Assembly: GCF_949628265.1 (NCBI RefSeq)
Contig: NC_088787.1
Location: 4,330,501-4,394,500 of the forward strand
Reading direction: 5' to 3'
Source of the DNA: Cloeon dipterum
Lineage: Eukaryota > Arthropoda > Insecta > Ephemeroptera > Baetidae
Length of the DNA stretch: 64,000 nucleotides
Numbering within the stretch: the stretch's first letter is position 1; the number at the start of each line of letters is the position of its first letter. The notes beneath the pieces are model-generated. The model searched no databases and was not told where the DNA came from. It worked only from the letters and a program-made list of their open reading frames with translations. The position numbers and the translations under genes are program-made. Below, in pieces: positions 43,564 to 54,796 of the stretch.

Positions 43564-45940
43564 TTCTGAGCGAGACCTTTTGAAGCAATGACTATTGTAA
43601 GAAGAAGGTCGTTGAATAGCTGAAAAATCCGAAAAATGCTCTATATAACTTTTAGAGGAATTTGGGACATTTTTCACTAACATCTTAAACATTTAAGAAT
43701 TTTGAATAGTGCTGGGGGGAATAAATTAATATTAATTTTGATAAAATCAAGGAATAACACTGGTACAATGCATATTTTGTTTTTTATCTAACAGTGTGCT
43801 TTGTGCTATTATTATTTTTCTTAATAGTGTGGAATGTATATATAATACAAATTAATCTGTGAGAAGTGAGTTCGTGGGGCGCCAAGCTTGGCCATCGCCA
43901 CTTGAGATGTCTACTTGGGAGCCTGAGATTATTCCACCTCGGCAACCTATTTACGGGGGCGCGTCTCCCCCAACCCCAGTACTAATATTCGATCGGCCAT
44001 ATTAGGCTCGTATAATAGTTTCTCTCTTTTCTCTTTGGGATATCTCATTTTAGCAAGGGTTGAGCGCTTGTAATCAGAGATTTTACCTTTTTCAATATGA
44101 TTGTTGGGCTGCCGGTCTGCGAGAGGGGAGAGATGATAGGGCTCGACTGGTTGCGCCGCTGGTCCGTCTTCGTCTCTCGTCTCTTTCGCTGTCTCTCCTC
44201 GACTGCAACCCTCCTCCCCCTCCTGCACCCTGAGCGCCACCACGTCGATTCATTCGGTTATCTCTGTTACATTAATACTGATTGATCGATAGCTTCCATC
44301 AGAGTAAGCCTCTGGCAAATGCTCCATTTTTTATTCACGAAGGCCTAAAATTGATTTAGAAGTAAAATTTTTATTAATTAGAAAAACCACTCCTGCTTAT
44401 TTTTTCCCAATGCGTCATAAATAGTGAAAACATAGATTTGAATTCGTGAAACTGTATTTATCTAAATAAAATAGATTATTACCAATGTATTTTCTCCATA
44501 TCTTGGTAAAAACAAATTCGTTTAATATCTTTGGGGAGTAGGAAGTGGGTTGAAATGATGAAGACCGATGAATTCAGATGACGGATTATGTTGGAGGAAC
44601 GTTTTCACAGTTGTAATCCGCTCGGATACTTAATTAAGTACAAGAACCCTTTGAAGCGGGTTCTGCTCTATTAAACGAATCACGTCAGCACCGTGTGGCT
44701 GACGGACGAAAACAAATATCTTATTTTAAAATCATCTTTCTGCTGTTAAACAATAATGCAAAATTACAATAATTCAAACTACCGACAATTGTTGGCTTCC
44801 AACAAAAAGCACGACCGCGCTGTTGTACCGCTACATATCTGTTAAATGTTTATTTTTCAAGCTTAATTATTTAACATTTGCATGCATAATTCCAATCAGG
44901 AGACGTTTAAATTAAAATAATATATAAAATAAAACTATTAGGTTCATTGCCAGTGAGTCGCAAAAGTAATTTTCTCTACGCGAGAAAAAAACATTTTAAT
45001 TGGAGTTCTGGGAAAGGGGAGCTTAGGATGCTACTTCGCTCTTTTTGTGCTTTAATATCACATTTCTTGAAAAAATAAAAGCATCTAAAGAAGTTTCGAA
45101 TAAATTTTAATTGAACTGTCTGCTAACCACCTCATCTAAACAGTCAATTTTTCTATAAAATAGAACTGAAACTGCAAATCCAAAACTAATTGGGAAAATG
45201 AACAGAAAAGAACAATTTAGGTTTTGAGGTGATTTTAGGGCCGGCAACAGTTTACAGATTGTAAAATCCGAACTTAAAAAGAATCTGACGGCAAGAAAAT
45301 TATCTTTTTATATCTCAACGCTATTCGTTTTAATCAATTCAAGCGAGATATTGTTACTCGAGCGGGTCTTGCGGCGGCTTAGTGCTGCTGAGAGAACCAA
45401 TTCGTTTTCTGCGGGGAAAGCATGAATGAAACGTAAAATATTAGCTGCAGTTCCTTCTTTCGATCATAGTTTTTTTCCCTCTTTCACCCATTCGATAATG
45501 GACTCGACTCTGGATTCTGTTCTGCGTTTCCACTTGCAAGAAGAGAATTTCAAGCATGTGTGGGAACCCGCCGTTGAAAAGATCAGCGCTGGCGGGAAGG
45601 GTTTCTGGACAGTTTTAATAATTATGAAATGACACCAGCCGCGGATGTACAATTCTCATGGATCAGAAATTTAAATCAAGGTCAGCAAAGAAAAAAGATT
45701 TGCGACTTGGGGGTAAATTAATTAGCCAATGCGCCAACCGTTATGCCAAACATAGTTTCCCGCCGATGCACTATTTGATTTTCAAACGGAGACAAGTGAG
45801 CTAGTTCTATTTTACAGTCGCCCTCTAGCAGCGTTTTTATCATGGGAGATTGATCATGAGCTGAAATACAAACAAATTTTTAATTTTTAAAATTAAAACA
45901 AACGGGAAAAAATTTCACAATTTATTTCAAAGTCATAAAT
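43564..45940. other. Upstream spacer of Z3, no gene supported
   Basis: The stretches 43,860-44,300 and 45,400-45,680 are homologous to parts of the Z1-Z2 spacer, so this was once a similar head-to-head promoter region. Two short hairpins occur near 44,645-44,705 (AGAACCC/GGGTTCT and CGTCAGC/GCTGACG). A GCGCCAACCGTTATGCC promoter-like stretch near 45,730 resembles those before Z2 and Z4. A short frame at 45,426-45,632 is not supported. Confidence 0.4.
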
Positions 45941-45944
45941 AGGG

Positions 45945-46395
45945 TTGGGAAACTTAGACTGTTTTTTTGTACAAAATAGTCGACTATTTTTAGACGCTTT
46001 TTGCCCTCAAAAAGACTGTTTTTTAGACGGTTTTTGGTGATTTAGACGGTTTTAGACTGTTTTGAGAATACTAATTTCTGGTGCCAATTTCATGCATTTT
46101 CAATATTTTTCCAGTTTTTCTTTCTATTATTAAAATTATGGGCCAAATAATTCACTTAAATATTACCAAAGTTTCTTTGAAACAGCGGGAAAATGTTACT
46201 TATACAGTGAATTTTTATTATTTTTGTCACACAAATGACACCACCGACGACATATCTAATAGAGCACTGCACGGGTGTAAGAGTGCGGGTTTAAACCCGC
46301 GGTTATCTGCACCGCGTGGCGGGTTGGTTGAATTTTTTGTCATTTCTGGTGGGTGCGGTGCGGTTGCGGGTTTATGCACTTAAAACCATGAAATA
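45945..46395. repeat. Low-complexity and hAT-like repeat ends
   Basis: TAGGGTTGGGAAACTTAGAC opens a stretch with repeated TTAGACGG/TTAGACTG motifs. At 46,265-46,380, GCACTGCACGGGTG and the palindrome GCGGGTTTAAACCCGC occur. Both openings resemble termini of hAT-type elements, from general knowledge; no pair of ends was confirmed. Confidence 0.3.
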
Positions 46396-46415
46396 TTTTG
46401 TGAAGCCACCAAGAG

Positions 46416-46705
46416 CTGGCGCCACCGTATACTTTCAATTTTAAGGCACTTGCAGACTTAATCCTACCACCGTGCATTCTTCACTTGACCTTTTTTTACG
46501 TGCTGAAAACCAATATCGGTTAAGCCAATCGGTGTAGAATTGTGAGAAAATATTTTATAAATTTAAAATATTTTCCGACGTTTCTACGGTGAATGGCGGG
46601 ACTGATTTTGGTTTTTAGCACGTCAAAAGAAAATAAATTAAGTGAAGAATGCAGGATTGAGTCTGAAATCACAGCGGCCTTAAAAGAAAGTGCCTTAAAA
46701 TGTTT
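46416..46705. mobile_element. Hairpin MITE at the broken 5' edge of Z6
   Basis: Starts TGGCGCCACCGTATAC. Its halves pair as CAGACTTAATCCT with AGGATTGAGTCTG, and GCATTCTTCACTT with AAGTGAAGAATGC. It resembles 19,960-20,126. The zinc-finger fragment Z6 begins directly after it. Confidence 0.6.
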
Positions 46706-46714
46706 TTCTGAGAG

Positions 46715-47282
46715 AGATGAGTCGCCATTTGAAAATAATGAACTGCAAGCGCTGCAATAATGAATTTGAATGCTCAGGTTTGTACCAAACGCACTTGAAA
46801 ACGTGCAAAACGTCTCTTTTCAAATGTGACAAGTGCCCAAAGGCTTTTAAAATACCTGCTTTGTTGGAGTACCATGTGAAAAGGAAACACAGAAACAATT
46901 CATGGTTTGCAGCACAAAAATCTTGGATTCAAGTGCGAGCCGTGCAGAAGGTACTACAAAAGTGCTGAATCCTTGAAGAAACATTTGAATCGTATTCTCA
47001 AGAGACTGAATTTGAAGAACTGCGCGCATTGTCCCAAAAAGCTTCACTGATTTTGTTCACTTGAAAAACCACTTGGCTATGAAACACAATTTGATTGAAC
47101 GCAAATTCGAATGCGGTGAGTGCCAGAAGAAGTTTGTATCTTCATTTTGTCTGTCTTTACACAAAAGAAGAACACATTTGCTGAGCAAAAATCTGAAATC
47201 ATGTGTGGTGTGTGGAAAATCAATGTTGGAAAATTGGATGAAAACCCATTTACTAGCGATTCATGGTATGAGAAGTGCTTGA
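46715..47282 (+). pseudogene. Truncated C2H2 zinc-finger gene fragment Z6
   Basis: Encodes the last about six fingers of the Z family (CKRCNNEFECSGLYQTH..., FKCDKCPKAF..., FECGECQKKF..., CVVCGKSMLENW...) but has frameshifts. One occurs after KRKHRNNSW near 46,910, and another near 47,035. The final part reads in a single frame to 47,282. All 5' exons are missing and a MITE abuts the break. It is closest to Z4 in sequence. Confidence 0.8.
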
Positions 47283-48562
47283 GAAATGTCCGTTCATTTG
47301 TCGAGAGTATAAGTATTATCAGTTAAAATAGGTTTAGAGATTGATTCGGATTACTGTTTTTTTTATGATTTGATGTCGTAGTTTTCAGCTTCTGTAATTT
47401 TTTTCCATTCCTGTAATCATCTGTAAATGTAGACATATTTGATGTACGAGCCAAATTTTCTGCTCAATCTAACTATCCCCTTTTGTCCCTCTTTTGTTCT
47501 TAATTTGTAGTTATAAGCGTAAATTCTATCATTTTTGTAATTTAATTTTAAATAAATCGTGGTATAGAGGGAAAATGCAAAAAGTTTTAATTAACTTCTT
47601 AATAACCAGTCCCATAGAAATCGATAAAATATGCTAATTATTGTCATTTGCCTTAGTCTATCATCAAAAAGAACTGCGTGCGTCTTATTGTTAGTATGGG
47701 ACACTTTTTGTTCAAAGCTCACGTTTGGCGGCATAGGGACAGCTGATTCTTCCGATTTCTGGCTGACCAAAAAATGTATTGAAATAGCAATCAGTTTATT
47801 TTGCCGCCTGGAAAAAGAGAAGGTTATGCAACTCGCAACAATTGCGGCACGCGACTGTTATGACGTCAGTGGCAACGAATGGAGTGTAGGAGGGGGATGA
47901 GGAAGGAGGCCAGCAGCGCCACCAATGAATGGACGAATGAATGACATTCCCAGTCGTAAAGCGGAGAGTGCGCACAAATAGTCAATACAATTAATTGTGG
48001 CTCCTTAATGAAGTCAAGTACTTTTGAAAGCCTAAAAGCAATATTTTTAAGAAATTCGGATGTTTTTTACAAAAGGGATTAATAACAAAGGATTAAATTT
48101 AATTATAAAATATTTAAATTCAGTAATGCTTTGATCTGACACAAATTATAATATTACACAAAAGATCGTAATTTAAATAAAAATATATACATATACATAT
48201 TTGGCAAACAAAACATTCATGATATTAAAATGACCCAACGCGCCATCCAGTTTCAAAGAGGGAACTATCGCCTTCACCATTTCTGCTTCATTTTATAGAA
48301 GATAATTCTGGAGCTTAAAAATTCGTTCAACAAAAGCTATTTTTCTAGAATTTATTTTTTTAAACCAAACCACATATTTGTGGGGACAAATAAAGTAACA
48401 ATTTAGCTAAAAGTCAATAAATTTCAATCTTAACAATTGATTGCTTTACTGAAGTTATAGCTTTATAAAATCTTCTCCTTTTCGTTTACCCTATAAACCA
48501 CCTGACGACCCTGACGAACAACAGCTGTTTCGATCTCATTCGCGCCATTTCGAGTTGCCGTG
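47283..48562. other. Spacer between Z6 and Z4
   Basis: Contains an AATAAA after Z6 (about 47,552), a CRE/CCAAT module at 47,820-47,960 (GACGTCAGTGGCAACGAATG, CAGCAGCGCCACCAATGAAT) and AT-rich DNA. The Z4 promoter region starts near 48,236 with CGCGCCATCCAGTTTCAAAG. No other gene is seen. Confidence 0.45.
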
Positions 48563-50636
48563 ATGCCGCTGGTGAAGCCGCTCTGCCGCGTTTGCGAGCG
48601 TCCGACGGCGGACGGTGCTGTCCATGCTGTCCAATTGGACAAGGAGAAGCTGCAGACTTGGTTCTTGAACGTCTGCGGCTACGAATTCGCAGAGGAAATC
48701 GAGGACGAAGACGTAATTTGCTGTTTCTGCATCTGGCACGCAGAGTGAGCTGCTGCTGATTTTTTGTTCTCTATTTTATTGACGACTCTTTATTTTAAGG
48801 TTTCTGGCCGAACATGATAGCGATCACGAAGATTTGGCTTGGTGGCCGCCGGATTTGGTCCATTTGGATGACGATATCAAGGAGCTGAGACGGAATTATT
48901 TAGGTACATCAGCATGTAAATTTATTTTAGAACTACAAAAGGGAGGTAGCTAATAAAAATGATGCTTAAAAATTGAACTAGAAGAGAGTATTCAGTATTT
49001 TGAATGCGCAAGAAAGTAATTATGGCGGTTCAGGAAATATCAGAACTGGAACCCAACTCTATCGGTTTCTCACAAAAAAATTATCTTGTTTGGGCCCTTC
49101 TAGCCGTTGAAGGAATGAGAGAAAAATATAAATGATAACATACGAGACTGGACATACAAACGATCGTGAGGGGCAGTCGCCGCGACGACGAACAAGAGAG
49201 TTGGCCGACGCTGCAGTGAGATGTGCAATTGTCACATCAGGAGACGTGCGATTGAAGATAAGGGGTCGGAGGGCAAAATTAACAATTTTTCATATTATTT
49301 TATCAAAGAGGATAAAAATAAACTAATCTGACAACCTAAAATATTATTAATTATTCCCAAATTTTGGTCTGGATTAATTGTTACAGAAGGAAAAGCAGAG
49401 CAATGCTGGGTCCAGCTGGAGAAGATTGAGTTGCCGAAAATTGAGACGGAAGAAAATGGAGAGAGCGAGGCAAAGACTGAAGGTGGAAAGAGCGGGAGAA
49501 AATGTTTTTACTGTGGACTAGTTCTAGCAGTCGCAAACTTTAGTCGACACGTGAGAAAAATGCACGAGAATGCCATCAGGTGTGAATATCAGAACTGTGT
49601 CACATATTTCCACACTGTCGAGGAAAAGGACAAACACACCAAGGAAGTGCATGAAAAGTCAAAAGCAAAGAAATTGATCAAGTGCAATTTTTGCGAGAAA
49701 CAGTTTCGAAGATTAGATATCATCAGAGAGCATATTCGTCGTGTTCATGCCGAGTTTCGCGTGAAATGCAAATTCTTGGGTTGCCTCTACTATTTCAAAT
49801 CCGAACCTGAAATGAAGGACCACTTTGATGCTGTCCACAAGGAAGAAGAGGAGGCAAAAGTCTACAAGTGCCACCATTGCCAGTACAAATCTAAATCTAA
49901 ATGGGAATTGTCGATTCATATTACTCGTTTGCATTTTCCAAAGACAATCAAGTGTGACAAATGCCAAAAAATGTTTTCTACCAAGCAGCACCTGGCAGAA
50001 CATGTAAGAGAGAATCATAAGCCACGGGTTTGCTCAGTTTGCAATTCAGATATTATTGTAAAAGATATGAGTCACCATTTGAAGAGAAAGAACCCCTGCA
50101 GGCGCTGCAAGAATGAATTTGAATGCTCTGGTTTGTACCAATTGCACTTGAACACATGCAAAACAACTCTTTTTAAATGTCAAAATTGCCCAAAGACTTT
50201 TAAGAAGCATTCTTCCCTGACATACCACAAAATGATGCACAGAAACGATTCGTGGCTCGGTTTGCAGCACAAAAATCTAGGATTCAAGTGCGAGCCGTGC
50301 AAAAGATACTACAAAAGTGAAAAACTCTTGAAACTCCACTTGAATCGCATTCACAAGAGACTGAATTTAAAGCACTGCGCGCACTGTCCCAAAAGCTTTG
50401 CAAATTTTGCAAAATTGAAAAACCACTTGGCTGTTGAACACAATTTGATTGAACGCAAATTCGAATGCGGTGAGTGCCAGAAAAAGTTCGTTTCTTCATG
50501 TTTTCTGGCTTCACACAAAAGAAAAACACATATGCTGAGCAAAAATCTGAAATCATGCAAGGTGTGTGGAAAATCAATGGGCGACAACTGGTTGAAAACC
50601 CATTTATTAACGATCCATGGCATTAGCAGTCCGTAG
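48563..50636 (+). CDS. ZAD-like C2H2 zinc-finger protein Z4 (intact)
   Basis: Exons are 48563-48744 (182 nt), 48800-48903 (104 nt) and 49387-50636 (1,250 nt), in phase, 511 residues. The N-terminal CRVCERP and CCFCIWH pairs and the AWWPPDL linker match the family. The third exon begins EGKAEQCWVQLEKIELPK, has a Glu/Lys/Gly-rich spacer, then about 12-13 C2H2-type fingers ending KVCGKSMGDNWLKTHLLTIH. The ATG is preceded in frame by GTG; the ATG is preferred because Z2 shares it. AATAAA at 50815-50820. Plus-strand members (Z2, Z4, Z6) form a subgroup distinct from the minus-strand members (Z1, Z3, Z5). Inferred transcription regulator. Confidence 0.9.
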
Positions 50637-52044
50637 TTGATACTATTTCGTGTTCTTTTACTTGTTATATCATCTAGAAAATCTGTTTGTCTGAAAAATT
50701 AAATAGAAGTAATGCGTTGAATTAAATTTTGTGCAACGTTTTGTAATTTTTCCTATGTCATAATTTCAATGACTATAAGCGTATTTTTCGCAACTTATGT
50801 AATTTGAATATTCCAATAAATGAAGTAAAATGCTATTAATTAATTTATTTTTATTTCTTCACAACGAATTGTGATTGACTAAAAATTTACATCGGGAGAA
50901 AAGCAATCGTTGAAAATTGCCGCTGCAAATCGAGCAGCTTATGCAACCCGCAGCAAGAGTGGCACGCGACCAGAATGACGTCAGCGTGATTGAATGGCTT
51001 GGAGGAGGGGCGAGGGGAGGAACAAAGTCAACAGCGCCACCAATGAACCTAAAAATATGTCAATTTTGTCGCTTAAAGTTGTATTTAGGACTAAAGATGC
51101 AATGCTGATTACTAAGGTGTGACAATGGTGGTAGCTCGAATTTAGAAATATCTGTGATCTATATTTAAATAAAAATCATCTCTTTCAAAGAGCCAAAAAA
51201 ATTTATTATTATTTTCGTTTCTATCCCATTCTCCATAAATTCCTTCAAAAAATAAAAGTGGTGAGCTTGAAATGAGGTCAGTTAATTTTGACCCTTCCAA
51301 CTAAATGGTTCAAATAACCCTTTCCCTGAGAATTGTTTAGTATCTCAGCGTTGATTTGAGGATTTGATAGATTTGGTTCTTGGGCGTGTCAGGCTATAGG
51401 ATATCGGATACTCATTAGACCACAAAGCGTTGGGGTCACGAGGGCAGAATAGTCCACCGTAGGAGCAGATTGGGCACAGGCTGAGGAAGCAGCGAGAACA
51501 GCGGAAAGGACAGGCGGCTCCCTCGCATCAATTAATCTTTCTAATAAGCGTTATGCCTCACTACGTAACTAAAGCTTAAAAAACAATTATGAAACTTGAT
51601 GGCTATTCTCTACCTTAAGATATTGTTTAGAATTCAAACATTGCAATCTAAATAAAGGTCAGGTAATTTTTGTTTCCAAAAATTTAATATAATTACCTTT
51701 ACGTTTTACATTTAAAATGGCACAACCAGCTTGACATTTTTTGCTTTATATATAGACTGTCATTTTCCTAATTTTGGGTTACAATTTTTCTATAAATTAT
51801 TATTTTATTTTGAATTTCTAGCCGAAATGAAAGACGCTGCAACTGTTCTCTTGCTATGCAAACTGCACGGTGCTTATGTCAAGCCGGTTGCATACATTTT
51901 GTCAACAACTTTGGTGATATAAAAGATGCATGCCAAACACAGTAAATCAATTTGCGAAAGTTTTTAATTCAAAGCGTTTACAAAATAGATTTAGAATTTA
52001 ATTACAAAATAGACATTTTTGAAAGCTGTGCAACTGGAAATGGC
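50637..52044. other. Tail-to-tail spacer between Z4 and Z5
   Basis: Holds the Z4 polyadenylation site, a CRE/CCAAT module at 50,935-51,050 (CAACCCGCAGCAAGAGTGGC, GAATGACGTCAGCG, CAACAGCGCCACCAATGAAC), AT-rich DNA, and the antisense TATA block near 51,845. Nothing coding is supported. Confidence 0.45.
51845..51950 (+). promoter_or_regulatory. TATA promoter-like block facing the 3' end of Z5
   Basis: TTGCTATGCAAACTGCACGG, then CAAGCCGGTTGCATACATTT, then TATAAAA at 51918-51924 and CACAGTAAAT as initiator-like sequence, about 100 bp from the Z5 stop codon. Confidence 0.45.
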
Positions 52045-53682
52045 TTATTGTGCATCATGAACATTAAGAAGGTGTTTTTCCATGTAACTGATTAGCATTT
52101 CCTTGCCGCACAGTGTGCATTTTCCACGGGTGCGATTCAAATGGGACAATTTAATATGCTCAGAGAGATGACTTTTCCAGACAAATTCCTTCTTACAGAA
52201 ATCACATTCAAACTGACTCTCGATCAAATTGTGCTTCATCGCCAGATGGATTTTCAACGAGCTGAGACTTGAAAAGCTTTTGGGACAGTGCGCGCATTGC
52301 TTCAAATTTGCTGCGCTGTGTTTGTAATTCAGGTGACTCTTCAGGGTTACAGCACTTTTGTAGTATGTTTTACATGGTCTGCATTTGAAGCCGAGATTTT
52401 TGTATTGCAAACCACGCCACGAGTTGTTTCTGTGTGATCTTCTCACGTGGTAATTCAGCTGATACAGTTTTTGGAACGTCTTTGCACATTTTTTACACTT
52501 AAACCTGGTTTCTTTGCAAGTTTCCCAATGCGTTTGATATAACCCCGAGCAGTCAAATGTGCTTTTGCAGCGCTGGCATTTCTGCTTTTTCAGGTGGTGG
52601 AGGGATTTTTGCGAAGTTACTTCTGCATTGCATACTGAGCAAATTTTGAACGAATGATGTTGACGGTCATGAATCCTCAGCAATTGTACCGTTGAAAACA
52701 ATTTGTCGCACTTTTCACACTTGATTGTCTTCGGCAAATGCTTTACAGCAATGTGTCTTTCCAAATGTATTTTTAGCTTGGCTCTATACCCACAATACTT
52801 GCATTCGTGGATTTTAGCTTCGTCTTCCACCTTGTGACTTAAGTCGAAGTGAGATTTCATTTCATCATCAGTTTTGAAGTAAATTAGGCAACCTTGGAAA
52901 GTGCATTTCACCGAAAATTCAGAGTGAACACGACCAACATGCGTGCGGAAGTGACTATGGTAAAGGAATTTTTTCTCACAAAAGCAGCACTGAATATATC
53001 TTCGTTCGTGAAATTTCTTGACGTGCTCAGTTTTTTCCTCAATTGTGTGAAAATAGGTGGCACATTTTCGATTTTCACACCTGATGGCATTTTTGTGCGC
53101 ATTCTTTACGTGGTTAGCCAAGGTTCTACTATATCTGTATCTGTATGACTTCTTGCAGTACAAACATTTTCTCTTCTTTTGCTCAGTTCCAGATACTGAC
53201 GCAGCTTCAGTTTCTTCGTCTTCGCTCTCCGTCTCATCAATTTGCTCCAACTGAACCCAGCTCTGCTCAATTTTTCCATCTAAAATAGCAATAAAAATTA
53301 TGCAAAATATTTTTATTGGTTGCCTTTCTAATTAAATCTACCAAAATAACTTTTCCGCAGCTCTTTTGCCACGTCGTCTAAATAATCAACATCCTCAGGC
53401 CACCAAGAATCAGTGTCGAAATGCAAGCCGTGTTTGGCCAGAAACCTTTTTAAAAATAAATTAGTAACGAACATTAAACAGGATATTTCAATTGACTCAC
53501 TCTGCGTGCCAGATGCAAAAGTAGCAAATGAGGTCGTGATCTTTAATTTCCTCTGTAAATTTGTGTCTGCAAATATTCAGTAACCAAGTCTTCAGCTTCT
53601 CCTTGTCCACGTAGACAGCCTGGACAGCGCCGTCCGCTGTCGGACGCTCGCACAAAACGCACATTGGCCTCGCAAACGACAT
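52045..53682 (-). CDS. ZAD-like C2H2 zinc-finger protein Z5 (intact)
   Basis: Exons on the minus strand are 53501-53682 (182 nt), 53342-53445 (104 nt) and 52045-53279 (1,235 nt), in phase, 506 residues. Residues 1-95 hold the CVLCERP and CYFCIWH pairs and a linker, then an acidic stretch (ETESEDEETEAAS). About 12-13 fingers follow, ending KCTLCGKEMLISYMEKHLLN. It is closest to Z1, with which it shares most finger helices and FKICSVCNAEVTS-type segments. Its start codon context and splice positions are the same as in Z1 and Z3. Inferred DNA-binding protein of unknown target. Confidence 0.9.
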
Positions 53683-54796
53683 TTCCGAGCCAGAACCTTT
53701 GAAGCAATGAGAATTGTAAGGAGAAGAAGAAGGGTCGTTGAACTGATCGAAAAATGCGCTTTCTAATTTGGAGGAATTTCGAATATTTTCCCTTAAATCT
53801 TACACATTCAAGGAATTTGAATTTTGCTGGGGAGTTGTAAGCAGCGCCGTACTATTACGAGTCGTGAGCCTAATTTCTTAGCCATGCTACTAAAAGGGTT
53901 GATGGCTCAGTCAGCACGTCCGTAAAGCAAAGCAGGGTCGCATTTTTTGAAAAGCATACCTTTGGATATTTATTGTAGTGGACGTCGACGCAAGGTTTAC
54001 AGAGAGCGGCTAACTAAAGGTGGAGCAGGGAGAGAAAGAAAGCCAGCGTCGAGCACGGTCTGCTGTCGGAAGGAGAGTCTGCTGGAGTCGGCCCCTAAGA
54101 ATCCGTGAATGTCTCTAGCCCTCTCCGTGAGGGGTAGTTTTATAGCTCAGGCTCCTCCCTTCCCTTTGGGCGCCCAAATAGAGTACATCGTTTACATCGC
54201 TAACAATAATATCGATCGAATCCTCGTCAGGCAAACCCCTGACAGGAGTATTATTATTATTTTCTACGAAATCAATGAATACATTTCCCACTGATATTAG
54301 ATATTATGGATGTATCATCTATGTCTATACTAATAACTATAATATTATTCTAAATTGCAAAAACAAAAGAATAAAATTAAAATCTATTTTTTTATTTAAG
54401 TAAAGGCAAGTTCAATGTTTTTTCCAAGAGCATCCGCTTTTAGTCCTAAATTATTTCATTTTAATTTAAAAATAAAACTAAAGGCACGAATCTTTACTTT
54501 CAGCCGCCTTTTTGTTCAACAGTCTTCATTTATGGGGCAGCCAGCCAACCGCAAAATTTACAAGCTAATAGTTGTAAATGGAAGAGCAACAAGCAGATCT
54601 GCGTTTAACTGTCACCCCTAAATGTCTAGGGATGATTATGGAATAAAAGGAATAATCCGCGTCACAACGGCTTTGGCGCCGAATTGGCGCCTTAGCCTCA
54701 AAGAGTGGCCTGTTTAAGCCTGCGGTTGCTCAAAATGGGAGCTTCCACTAATTTTACTTCTTGCCGCTAAGCGTCGCCAGAAGCTGGGCACTTGTA
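53683..54796. other. Spacer right of Z5, repeat-like, no gene
   Basis: The stretch 53,880-54,300 is GC-richer and unlike the zinc-finger spacers; it may be part of a retroelement LTR, but no partner or clear ends were found. The short open frames here have no recognisable protein. The stretch 54,620-54,796 contains GGCGCCGAATTGGCGCC, an inverted repeat. Confidence 0.3.
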
